DNA of 18,250 nt from the NCBI GenBank assembly GCA_024653795.1, contig JANLHY010000524.1, positions 1-18,250 on the forward strand, in the 5' to 3' direction. The translations under genes were made by a program, and so were the position numbers. This document shows, piece after piece, positions 1 through 4,826 of the stretch. The DNA is from Candidatus Brocadiaceae bacterium. Its GTDB lineage: Bacteria > Planctomycetota > Brocadiia > Brocadiales > Brocadiaceae. Numbering within the stretch: position 1 is the stretch's first letter; every line of letters starts with the position of its first letter. The notes under the pieces are model-generated. The model had not been told where the DNA came from and searched no databases. It saw only the letters and a program-made list of their open reading frames with translations.

Positions 1-267
1 GAATACCGCCCCTCCAAAGGACTCGCTACACACATAAGTTCACGCTTTCCAGAGTCCTCTCTTTTAAAAGTTACATCGGGATTAATAAGTGATGGAACAA
101 AGCTGCGATATCCAGAAGAATACCGCATCTCTATGTTTAGCACAATAGTCAACGCAATAAGAAAATACGATAGCAATGTAAAAATAGCTCTGTGCAAAGA
201 GGATGTAAAAATTTGGAAAGACCTTGGTATGCCAATAAATGGTTTATATTGTAACTGCCTTGAGTAA
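1..267 (+). CDS. C-terminal end of a radical SAM, spore-photoproduct-lyase-like protein (partial at window edge)
   Basis: The first reading frame is open from base 1 to TAA at 265-267 and encodes the last 88 residues of a protein whose start lies outside the window. The tail carries SRFPESSLLK, then a helix ending in KYDSNVKIALCKEDVKIWK and finally NGLYCNC, a cysteine pair two residues from the end. Spore photoproduct lyase-like radical SAM proteins often end in a similar way (a stretch like 'ALCKE...W' followed by CNC). The radical SAM CxxxCxxC motif would be upstream, so the assignment rests only on this tail. If correct, the protein would repair DNA photolesions or be a related radical SAM enzyme. 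Directly after its stop, in the same frame, lies a relic of an unrelated gene, so the accessory decay begins right here. Confidence 0.45.
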   Translation, partial: EYRPSKGLATHISSRFPESSLLKVTSGLISDGTKLRYPEEYRISMFSTIVNAIRKYDSNVKIALCKEDVKIWKDLGMPINGLYCNCLE

Positions 268-423
268 AAGATAGAAAACATTGTACGGGGTCAAATACTC
301 ACATTTCAATTGATGAGAAATGTTTACAAATTCTATGGCCTTGCCTATGACGAAGTAAAAATCATAGGGCCTGAGTTTACAATGAGCGAGGCAGAGTATG
401 AGGCATTTGAATCAAGGCAATAA
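268..423 (+). pseudogene. Relic of the C-terminal tail of a Type IIG/Eco57I-like restriction-modification methylase
   Basis: This 51-codon stretch is open in frame with the preceding gene's stop and ends at TAA 421-423. It contains YKFYGLAYDEVKIIGPEF followed by MSEAEYEAFE. Large N6-adenine methylase/endonuclease fusions (Eco57I-like, Type IIG) commonly end with a 'YGLtydEVliidPE' segment and a short acidic helix, which is what I match it to. No upstream catalytic domain is present (no NPPF/NPPY, no FxGxG), so this is only the last few dozen codons. The nearest ATG (316) would give a 35-residue peptide without a ribosome binding site. I read it as a non-functional remnant of a restriction-modification gene. 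Confidence 0.45.
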
Positions 424-754
424 ATAAGAGCTGATATTAAAGAAAGATTTGAATAATTTTGGTATATTGTTTAAAGTGAAAGTTACATAAGTTAATTGTA
501 ATAGCTTAAAAACTCTATAACCTATTCTAATTTGGAGGTAAAAAGTCGCCTCTCAAAAAAGATTGGTTGAAATCCGAGGAAGATGAGGCATGGCAAAATT
601 TGTAAAAGGTGTTATATAAGGTTGGCAACCTGAAAATAGGAAAGCTTGAAGTTGTTATTGAATCTGTAATTGAAATTATTCGGAAATAGGAATGTCTAAT
701 AAATCTTTTAACTCGGCTGAGATTATTAGACTTTTATTAGAGAGCGTAAGGGGG
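424..754. other. Gene-poor AT-rich stretch with short degraded reading frames
   Basis: No intact gene is visible. Short frames on the plus strand read like broken coding DNA: 542-604 encodes a lysine/tryptophan-rich peptide including KKDWLKSEEDEAWQNL, 606-689 encodes YKVGNLKIGKLEVVIESV, and 692-799 would be a 35-residue peptide. Each is interrupted by stops or frameshifts. None matches a family I can name with confidence. The composition and the flanking restriction-modification relics suggest that this is decayed accessory DNA. Confidence 0.4.
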
Positions 755-815
755 CGAATCTTTCAAATTGACAAATTATATCTGAAGGGACAAGTTTAAT
801 AGCGCATTTTTGCTA
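755..815 (+). repeat. Direct repeat copy A (about 85% identical to 1721-1780)
   Basis: The segment starting CGAATCTTTCAAATTGACAA and ending in TTTGCTA recurs about 960 bases downstream with roughly nine differences over 60 bases by my alignment. Both copies precede or join broken genes: this copy leads into the methylase tail, the other into a deleted zeta-toxin gene. Copy B encodes a matching IRIFAKRD peptide in one frame, so the repeat is probably two copies of the same gene tail rather than a mobile repeat. Confidence 0.6.
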
Positions 816-865
816 TCATCAAAGACAAGGATTATCTGCAAAACCCTGATAAGCAAGCCAAGGTC

Positions 866-915
866 CACGACTTGCCTGTACGTGTTCGCGCCCAGACACG
901 CCGCGCGCGAGCAGG
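866..915. repeat. GC-rich imperfect palindromic insert inside the methylase relic
   Basis: About 50 bases (from CACGACTTGCCTGTACGTG to GCGCGAGCAGG) are far richer in GC than their AT-rich surroundings. They split the family motif between AKV and FEKQID and shift the frame. Outer CCTG/CAGG and inner CGTGT/ACACG arms give a weak hairpin. A similar CCTGT...GCGTG / ACGCACAGGCAGG palindrome occurs at 18158-18189. I infer a small dispersed repeat inserted into this reading frame. Confidence 0.45.
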
Positions 916-995
916 TTTGAAAAACAAATTGACCGACTTGTCAATAAACTCTATGGACTGAAGTAGGAAGAAATTAAAATTGTTGAGGGGAAAAG

Positions 996-1253
996 ATGAA
1001 TAAAACACGAATATATCTGGACAACTGTTGTTATAATCGTCCGTATGATGATCAGTCACTCAAAGCAATCAGTCTCGAAGCAGAAGCAAAACTTTATATA
1101 CAAGACAATATAAGAAACGGGAAAATAGAACTGGCATGGTCTTTTATGCTGGATTTTGAAAATTCCGCTAATCCATACGAAGAACGGAAAGAATCAATTG
1201 AAGACTGGAAGGCATTATCTATGGAAAATATTAAAATTTGGGAGGGAAAATGA
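996..1253 (+). pseudogene. PIN-domain toxin, N-terminal half only
   Basis: ATG at 996 is preceded by a good ribosome binding site (GAGGGG, 985-990) and begins with RIYLDNCCYNRPYDDQS, then LEAEAKLYIQD and ELAWSFMLDFENSANPYEERK. This is the characteristic start of a PIN ribonuclease family of about 140-150 residues (YLDNCCxNRPxDDQ). The first acidic metal ligand (D9 in YLD) is present. The protein stops after 85 residues, so the C-terminal half with the remaining acidic residues (usually DALH and TxD motifs) is missing and RNase activity is unlikely. The last residues, ENIKIWEGK, resemble the methylase tail EEIKIVEGK seen at 967-993, so the 3' end may be a deletion junction with another copy of that tail. 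The stop overlaps the next ATG (ATGA). Confidence 0.7.
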
Positions 1254-1450
1254 AAACAGATACAATGATACGATACGAGGGCATGAAAGCCCTTCGCGAG
1301 AAACTGGGCATTGTAGAGGCAGAACGATTTATCAGTCTTATTCTCAGAGAAAGCTTTGATTACACAGAATGGCAGCGCGATCTATGGAAGGATAAAAGCA
1401 TTGATGAACTATTTAATGCCGCCAAAGCATATGCCTGCGGAAAAGAGTAA
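1250..1450 (+). CDS. Small antitoxin-like protein, usual partner of the PIN toxin family
   Basis: This encodes 66 residues beginning MKTDTMIRYEGMKALREKLG and continuing VEAERFISLILRESFDYTEWQRDLW. The start at 1250 is supported by GGGAGGG at 1241-1247 and by the ATGA overlap with the truncated PIN gene. The pattern 'mxxEGMKxLRExLGxVEaERFIxLixREpFDYTxWQ' belongs to a widespread family of small proteins encoded just upstream of YLDNCCxNRP-type PIN toxins, where they are presumed antitoxins. I know it by gene neighbourhood rather than by a proven mechanism. Here the order is reversed (toxin fragment first) and no intact toxin follows, so this may be an orphan antitoxin. It looks full length and undamaged. 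Confidence 0.6.
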   Translation: MKTDTMIRYEGMKALREKLGIVEAERFISLILRESFDYTEWQRDLWKDKSIDELFNAAKAYACGKE

Positions 1451-1552
1451 TTTTTACGATTTCCAATAAACCCTGACTAAAGAGGCGCGGGTTCATGAAT
1501 ACTAAAAGCACATAAACCAGACGGTACGCAATTTAGAGCTTCACTCAACAGG

Positions 1553-1608
1553 AATTCGGGGATACTTAATTCTATGAATAAAATATTTGGTATGGTACCC
1601 CAGGAATT
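1553..1608. repeat. Imperfect inverted repeat resembling a REP element
   Basis: AATTCGGGGATAC (1553-1565) faces GTACCCCAGGAATT (1595-1608), giving complementary arms with small mismatches around a 29-base centre. It resembles the 'AATTCGGGGACACxxxACTTAATT' REP-type palindromes often found with IS200-like (RAYT) transposases. No transposase gene is present, so this is a stand-alone or decayed copy. Confidence 0.45.
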
Positions 1609-1652
1609 AAGGATTACTTCAGTTGTGGAATATAACATAACCCAAGCAAACC

Positions 1653-1689
1653 GAGCCGCCGTGATACGTGATTCGTATGTTCGGTGGTA
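1653..1689 (+). ncRNA. Group II intron domain V-like hairpin (relic)
   Basis: GAGCCGCCG (1653-1661) can pair with CGGTGG (1682-1687), including one G-U pair. A two-to-three base bulge follows, then ATACG (1664-1668) pairs with CGTAT (1674-1678) around a five-base loop. An AGC triad at the base, a bulge on the 3' side and a short upper stem are the hallmarks of bacterial group II intron domain V ('GAGCCGccgtaTGCG...CGGTGGT'). The preceding CCCAAGCAAACC also resembles sequence found before domain V. The five-base loop and an A-A mismatch suggest degeneration. No intron-encoded reverse transcriptase is in the window, so it would be a 3'-end fragment. Confidence 0.4.
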
Positions 1690-1720
1690 TTGCGCAAATT
1701 CTAAGGCAATTCTAAGGAAT

Positions 1721-1780
1721 CGAATCTTTTAAATTGACAAATTATTTTTGAAGGGAAAGGTTTCATCCGCATCTTTGCTA
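1721..1780 (+). repeat. Direct repeat copy B (matches 755-815)
   Basis: CGAATCTTTTAAATTGACAA through TTTGCTA matches copy A with about nine differences in 60 positions. One frame encodes FIRIFAKRD, like the RIFAIIKDKDYLQ of copy A, so both derive from restriction-modification gene tails. In this copy the methylase tail is joined directly to a zeta-toxin fragment. Confidence 0.6.
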
Positions 1781-1951
1781 AAAGGGATGCTTCATGTAAC
1801 GGAGTTTGTTAATGCAGACCTGATTGCTCTGGGACTGTCTGCCTTTAAACCAGAAATAGCATATAGTAATCAGGAGCAGAAATTGGTCGTAACCGATTCA
1901 ATTATTTGGCATAATATTGTGAAAGAATATGGAAGTAAAAGAGAAACATAA
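1748..1951 (+). pseudogene. Zeta-toxin/P-loop kinase-like gene with the N-terminus and the middle deleted
   Basis: The frame contains TEFVNADLIALGLSAFKPE, matching the 'EFVNADLIAxGLSPFxPE' segment that follows the Walker A region in zeta-toxin-like P-loop proteins of about 190-200 residues. It then jumps to IAYSNQEQKLVVTDSIIWHNIVKEYG, which matches their extreme C-terminus ('IAYGExGxIxIxDxxxYxxIxxxYG'). The roughly 100 residues between these two pieces are missing, and so is the ATP-binding GPNGAGKTT loop that should precede them. The nominal start (TTG at 1748) lies in the repeat, not in the toxin. Toxin activity is therefore very unlikely. The end overlaps the following antitoxin gene by 23 bases, as usual in this module. 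Confidence 0.65.
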
Positions 1952-2120
1952 AGATAGTATTGCAGAGGCATTTGCAAACCCGGGAAAAATAACCAATGCA
2001 CTGGCGCAGGGCGTCCGTGACGCATTATTGAAACACAAACAGGCAGGTAAGCCTGTTGTTGTTTGGCGTGACGGAAAAATTGTTTGGCTTAAGCCTGAAG
2101 AAATTCCTGTTCAAGCATAA
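1929..2120 (+). CDS. Small antitoxin-like protein of zeta-type toxin loci
   Basis: This encodes 63 residues with an acidic/polar N-terminus, the helix ITNALAQGVRDALLKHKQAG and a C-terminal KPVVVWRDGKIVWLKPEEIP. The 'GVRxALLxHKxAGxPVxxWRDGxVVWixPEEI' pattern is typical of a small family encoded directly 3' of, and overlapping, zeta-like P-loop toxin genes. Its neighbourhood implies an antitoxin or regulator of that kinase. ATG at 1929 has only a weak GAAAG upstream, which fits translational coupling to the overlapping upstream frame. The gene looks complete although its partner is deleted. The function is inferred from context. Confidence 0.6.
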   Translation: MEVKEKHKDSIAEAFANPGKITNALAQGVRDALLKHKQAGKPVVVWRDGKIVWLKPEEIPVQA

Positions 2121-2449
2121 TAAATTTTCACCTCGCCGCAAAACAAAATTCCCCTTTGATATGAGAACCAGCAGGGCCGGCCTTCATATTTCAATTACAG
2201 GATGCAGAAGAACCTTGTCCTCATGTAAATGGGGATATGTCAGACCAAAAATAATGAAAGTAATCGTTCACTGCCGAGAACGCGGAGAAAATAATGCAAA
2301 GCATAAAGAATCTTTAAAATCTTGTTTGTCTCACACTCGCACGCCCCTGCAATCCTTGCAAGCTCTGCGGTGTGCTGAACTATTACAATAAACAATACTT
2401 GGCGAACCTGTTAGTTTACTTTACTATAAGTTTAAGGAGGTTTATCAAT
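2121..2449. other. Gene-less stretch with a dispersed CGCGGAG/CTCTGCGG-type repeat
   Basis: One frame (2056-2391) is open on the plus strand but has no recognisable domain, overlaps a real gene and has arginine/cysteine-rich composition, so I do not call it. The segment 2268-2290 (CACTGCCGAGAACGCGGAG) and the segment 2355-2375 (AAGCTCTGCGGTGTGCTGA) form a loose inverted pair. They belong to a low-complexity repeat family also seen at about 9820, 11895, 12700 and 17180. TTTAAGGAGG at 2431-2440 is the ribosome binding site of the next gene. Confidence 0.4.
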
Positions 2450-2683
2450 ATGCATACGGTAAACACACATGAGGCAAAAACGCATCTATCCGCAATACTT
2501 AAGCGTGTAGAAAGCGGGGAGGATGTTGTAATCGCAAAGGCAGGGAAGCCCATAGCCCGTGTTAGCCCGATACCATCTTCGTCAGGCAAAAGACAGCCTG
2601 GTAGTGCAAAAGGCAGAATTGCTATGACTCAAAGCTTCACAGAACCATTGACGGAAAACATTTTAAAGGAATTTGGAAAATGA
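2450..2683 (+). CDS. Phd/YefM family antitoxin
   Basis: This encodes 77 residues from the ATG at 2450, which is preceded by a strong AAGGAGG (2434-2440). The N-terminal MHTVNTHEAKTHLSAILKRV followed by GEDVVIAKAGKPIARVSPI is the classic Phd/YefM fold: a DNA-binding N-terminal domain ('VNxHEAKTxLSxLLxrV', 'GEexxIaraGkPvArLvPl'). The C-terminal 30 residues (GRIAMTQSFTEPLTENILKEF) form the usual toxin-binding tail. Such proteins bind and inactivate a toxin and autorepress their promoter. The stop overlaps the ATG of the downstream toxin fragment (ATGA at 2680-2683), the standard antitoxin-toxin coupling. The family is clear; only the partner is damaged. Confidence 0.9.
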   Translation: MHTVNTHEAKTHLSAILKRVESGEDVVIAKAGKPIARVSPIPSSSGKRQPGSAKGRIAMTQSFTEPLTENILKEFGK

Positions 2684-2787
2684 AGATTCCTATAATCACC
2701 AACGACCACCTGATTACTGATTACGATGTCAAAATTCTATGGGATAAAAAGAGAAGGCGGCACTTATTGAAAGAAGGTGAAAAATAG
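2680..2787 (+). pseudogene. PIN-domain (VapC-like) toxin reduced to its start codon and C-terminal end
   Basis: This 35-codon frame starts in the ATGA overlap with the Phd/YefM gene, where the toxin start belongs. It reads KIPIITNDHLITDYDVKILW. 'xIPIITxDxxixxYxVkxiW' is the C-terminal strand-helix-strand of VapC/PIN toxins of about 130 residues, with the TxD acidic residue still present. The N-terminal part with the first metal-binding aspartate and the DxxxxA core is gone, so the toxin seems to have lost roughly 90 codons by an in-frame deletion that kept the start. An RNase from this fragment is implausible. A lysine/arginine-rich tail (WDKKRRRHLLKEGEK) follows. Confidence 0.65.
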
Positions 2788-2789
2788 TC

Positions 2790-3008
2790 ATGGTAACATC
2801 TATTATTGAAGATATTGAAAAAAAATTTAAGCAATTATGTTTGTTCGAACGGCTTGCGCATCAACTTAGAGGTGAGGTATTAAATAAACAAAAAACTATA
2901 GAAGCCCAACTTACTGCAATGGCATTTGATCCAGAGATTCAGCTTGAGATAAGAAAGATTAATTCTGAATTTACTGGTACTGAATTGGATGGGTTGGTAA
3001 AGGTCTAA
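2790..3008 (+). CDS. Small antitoxin-like protein, possibly internally shortened
   Basis: This encodes 72 residues beginning MVTSIIEDIEKKFKQL and ending in QLTAMAFDPEIQLEIRKINSEFTGTELDGL. The tail 'QLxAMAxDPEIQxElxkIxxEFxxTExDGL' marks a widespread family of small proteins often encoded next to MazF/PemK- or RelE-type toxins. In relatives the middle usually reads like 'LSxxEQLWLIERLaHxLR'; here KQLCLFERLAHQLR lacks about seven residues, which may be an in-frame deletion. A ribosome binding site is present as AAGAAGGTG upstream (2770-2779). No toxin gene follows, only short broken frames to 3158. The antitoxin role is inferred from family context. Confidence 0.5.
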   Translation: MVTSIIEDIEKKFKQLCLFERLAHQLRGEVLNKQKTIEAQLTAMAFDPEIQLEIRKINSEFTGTELDGLVKV

Positions 3009-3158
3009 TGTTTCAGATGAAATAATGAGAAAGATTGAAAATGCCGCAAGATATAGCCTTGGATTATAGATTTGTTGATTCATTAGATATTGTTATGTTT
3101 TAAATGGGAAATGCATTAAAAGAGTTTTTGGATTTGAGAGAAGTAAGACATTAATAAA

Positions 3159-4157
3159 ATGCAAAATTCAAATGTACGGTTGAAAATATGCATAGTACGG
3201 CATAGCTGCAATAAAAAGACCCTTCTCTTTCCCCCCTTCGCAAGGGGGGACACAGCGGGGTGTAAAAAACTTTCCAAAACGTATTCTCGTGAAAGTGGGG
3301 AAAAGAAGTTTTCACAGGGAAATACTTTAATTTTCTGGTTCTTTCTCTGTGCGATTCTCGCATCTGGTTGCGCAACCTTTAAGACCCCGGTTTCGCAGAA
3401 ACCGGTTTGGGAAGATACAGAGGCTATATTAAGAAATATACAGGGAAAGCCCCAAAACCTCTCGTTACAGCAAATACGTGACGCTATCATTTCCAACGGT
3501 TCCAGGCTTACCACCTTTCGCGCAAACATAGCAATGACTCTTACTGCTCCAGACCTCAAAGGTCCCGTCCGCTGTACCGGATTGATACTATACCAAAACC
3601 CAAAGAGTTTACGGGCAATGGGTTCTAAGTTTGCCACAACGATGTTTGATATATCTTCTGATGGGAATAAATTCTGGCTCTATGTTCCGCTAGAAAACAA
3701 GGTTTACACAGGCGCTTGTAACACCTTTCACAAGATCGAGGCGCTTGGCATCAACATCTTTCCGGGAGATATGGCAAGCCTGTTTAATTACAGGGAAATT
3801 TTAGAAGGAGAAAAACCCACCTTGGAAACCTGGCCTGCCTATTGGCTGATTCATATGCTGGAAATGGACAAAGACGATGTGAACCTGAAAGGGAATCTGT
3901 TGGTTGACAGGGTTAACGGGGAGGTGTTTCGCTGTGAATTATTTAATGCAGACGGTTCTATACGATTACAGGCCGTGTTTACCAATTATGCAACTTATAA
4001 TGAGTGCAGGATGCCGCAAAGGATCGATGTTCGCTGGCCTGCATACGACACCACCTTTAGCCTTGCCTTTTCTAACATCGTTGTGAATGGTAAACTCGAC
4101 CCGAAAATATTTATGCTTGCAATACCTAAGGGGGCACAGACAATTACTTTGGACTAG
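3159..4157 (+). CDS. Outer-membrane-type lipoprotein, LolA/LolB-like fold (DUF4292-like)
   Basis: The core protein starts with a hydrophobic segment (TLIFWFFLCAILASGC) ending in a lipobox cysteine at residue 71 of the open frame. About 260 residues follow, with SRLTTFRANIAMTLTAPDLKGPVRCTG, a SDGNKFWLYVPLENKVYTG strand pair and a closing LDPKIFMLAIPKGAQ. Incomplete beta-barrels of the LolA/LolB/DUF4292 group show this 'F.a...m.l......g.i.y..p.....d.....iyvP' pattern, so a lipid- or lipoprotein-handling role at the outer membrane is a reasonable inference. The start is uncertain. The only in-frame ATG (3159) puts 50 residues before the signal sequence, part of them translated from a dispersed C/G-rich repeat, and there is no ribosome binding site. 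Its stop overlaps the convergent rpiB stop (4154-4157). Confidence 0.6.
   Translation: MQNSNVRLKICIVRHSCNKKTLLFPPFARGDTAGCKKLSKTYSRESGEKKFSQGNTLIFWFFLCAILASGCATFKTPVSQKPVWEDTEAILRNIQGKPQNLSLQQIRDAIISNGSRLTTFRANIAMTLTAPDLKGPVRCTGLILYQNPKSLRAMGSKFATTMFDISSDGNKFWLYVPLENKVYTGACNTFHKIEALGINIFPGDMASLFNYREILEGEKPTLETWPAYWLIHMLEMDKDDVNLKGNLLVDRVNGEVFRCELFNADGSIRLQAVFTNYATYNECRMPQRIDVRWPAYDTTFSLAFSNIVVNGKLDPKIFMLAIPKGAQTITLD
3223..3273. repeat. Dispersed CCCCCCTTCGCAAGGGGGG-type palindromic repeat inside the lipoprotein frame
   Basis: CCCCCCTTCGCAAGGGGGGA is a near-perfect hairpin followed by CACAGCGGGGTGT. 'CCCCTTTxAAAGGGGGACACAGGGGGGTGT' palindromes are a familiar dispersed repeat in several bacterial genomes. 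A related CCCCTC-CCAA-GAGGGG hairpin lies at 18089-18108. Here it is read through by the N-terminus of the lipoprotein frame. Confidence 0.55.
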
Positions 4158-4609
4158 ATCCCGCTGCCGTCGTCTTCAACGTCCATGATCTTCTCAACAC
4201 GGCGGGCGTGTCTGCCGCCCTCAAAAGGGGTTTCTAGCCACAGCTTAACCTTTTGTTCGAGAAGCTCTTCATCTATCACGTCGGCGCCAATACACAAGAT
4301 GTTGGAATCATTGTGTCTTCGGCTCATTTCCACGGTATAAAGATTATGGCATACTGCGGCCCGAACGCCATTCACCTTGTTGGCTACGAGAGACATCCCA
4401 ATTCCAGTGCCGCAGATCAGAATCCCTCTGTCACTTTCTCCGGTTCCGACAGACCTGGCTGCTTTCAATCCGTAATCCGGATAATCTACTGATTCAGCGC
4501 CTGTTGTCGTGCCAAAATCCTTAACCGTATGCCCCATTTGGGCAAGCATGGATGCCACATGCTTCTTAAACTCAAAACCTCGATGGTCTGCCGCTAATGC
4601 GATCTTCAT
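4154..4609 (-). CDS. rpiB: Ribose-5-phosphate isomerase B
   Basis: RpiB interconverts ribose 5-phosphate and ribulose 5-phosphate in the cytoplasm (non-oxidative pentose phosphate pathway). The protein begins MKIALAADHRGFEFKKHV, carries SVDYPDYG at residues 40-47 and GILICGTGIGMSLVANK at 62-78. The catalytic Cys66 and His99 (SRRHND) fall at the same positions as in the E. coli enzyme, and N100-D101 follow. Length is 151 residues, normal for the family. The frame is open further upstream: an ATG at 4630 adds seven residues (MENINTI), and neither start has a strong ribosome binding site. I chose the ATG that begins the conserved fold. A short acidic tail (VEDDGSGI) is extra. The gene converges on the lipoprotein gene with a 4-base overlap of the two stops, leaving no room for a terminator between them. 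Confidence 0.95.
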   Translation of the reverse strand: MKIALAADHRGFEFKKHVASMLAQMGHTVKDFGTTTGAESVDYPDYGLKAARSVGTGESDRGILICGTGIGMSLVANKVNGVRAAVCHNLYTVEMSRRHNDSNILCIGADVIDEELLEQKVKLWLETPFEGGRHARRVEKIMDVEDDGSGI

Positions 4610-4657
4610 TATTGTATTTATATTTTCCATGAAAAACTTTTTAGAAACAAAGAATAG

Positions 4658-4795
4658 GCAACAGTTTAGTTTTTTGAAAAAGTTCAGTAATAATGTGGTT
4701 ATTATACAATGTAGCGGCAATTCATGAATTGCCGCTACATATTGTCGCAGAGGCATTTTCAACTACTAATGTTTTCAAAAAACTAAACTGTTTGC
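4658..4795. repeat. Nested inverted-repeat element (about 138 bp) upstream of rpiB
   Basis: GCAACAGTTTAGTTTTTTGA (4658-4677, extending to 4680) is mirrored by TTTTCAAAAAACTAAACTG (4772-4790, extending to 4795) with a single extra base. These terminal arms enclose a perfect 32-base palindrome at 4709-4740. The structure looks like a small non-coding mobile element or repeat insertion. It lies in the promoter region of rpiB and just after the downstream end of the minus-strand tsaC-type gene. Confidence 0.6.
4709..4740. repeat. Perfect 32-base palindrome
   Basis: ATGTAGCGGCAATTCA (4709-4724) is followed directly by its exact reverse complement (4725-4740). As RNA it would form a very stable hairpin. 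It shares the TGTAG...CTACA ends with the hairpin at 10159-10188 and belongs to a widely dispersed palindrome type. Confidence 0.9.
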
Positions 4796-4826
4796 AAAGT
4801 TCAAAATACTAAATTGTTATAAAATA

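Larger units (their letters stand above)
755..999 (+). pseudogene. Second relic of a Type IIG-like methylase tail, with stops, a frameshift and a GC-rich insertion
   Basis: Read across two frames this segment gives RIFAIIKDKDYLQNPDKQAKV (804-865), then after an interruption FEKQIDRLVNKLYGLK, a TAG stop at 964-966, and EEIKIVEGKR up to TGA 997-999. 'DYLQNPxKQAKV...EKQIDxxVYKLYGLTEEEIKIVEG' is the usual C-terminus of Eco57I-like/Type IIG restriction-modification proteins. Three lesions are visible: tandem stops at 797-802, the GC-rich insert at about 866-915 that shifts the frame, and the TAG replacing the usual Thr codon after YGL. The last stop overlaps the ATG of the next PIN gene (ATGA at 996-999), which suggests the two were once translationally coupled. 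Its first 60 bases are repeated at 1721-1780. Confidence 0.6.
1451..1747. other. Gene-less accessory stretch with REP-like and intron-like remnants
   Basis: No coding region is supported here. The stretch contains an imperfect inverted repeat at 1553-1608, a group II intron domain V-like hairpin at 1653-1689 and the start of direct repeat copy B at 1721. All three point to past insertion and rearrangement. Confidence 0.5.

Noticed and set aside
692..799. 35-codon frame starting MSNKSFNSAEIIRLLLE
   Set aside because: Too short, no ribosome binding site, and its end lies in the direct repeat; probably decayed coding DNA.
2056..2391. Plus-strand open frame of 111 codons
   Set aside because: It overlaps the antitoxin gene at 1929-2120 in another frame, runs through a dispersed repeat and has an arginine/cysteine-rich composition without family resemblance.
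3116..3637. Minus-strand open frame of 173 codons
   Set aside because: It lies antisense to the lipoprotein gene and across a C/G-rich repeat, has no ribosome binding site and no recognisable domain.
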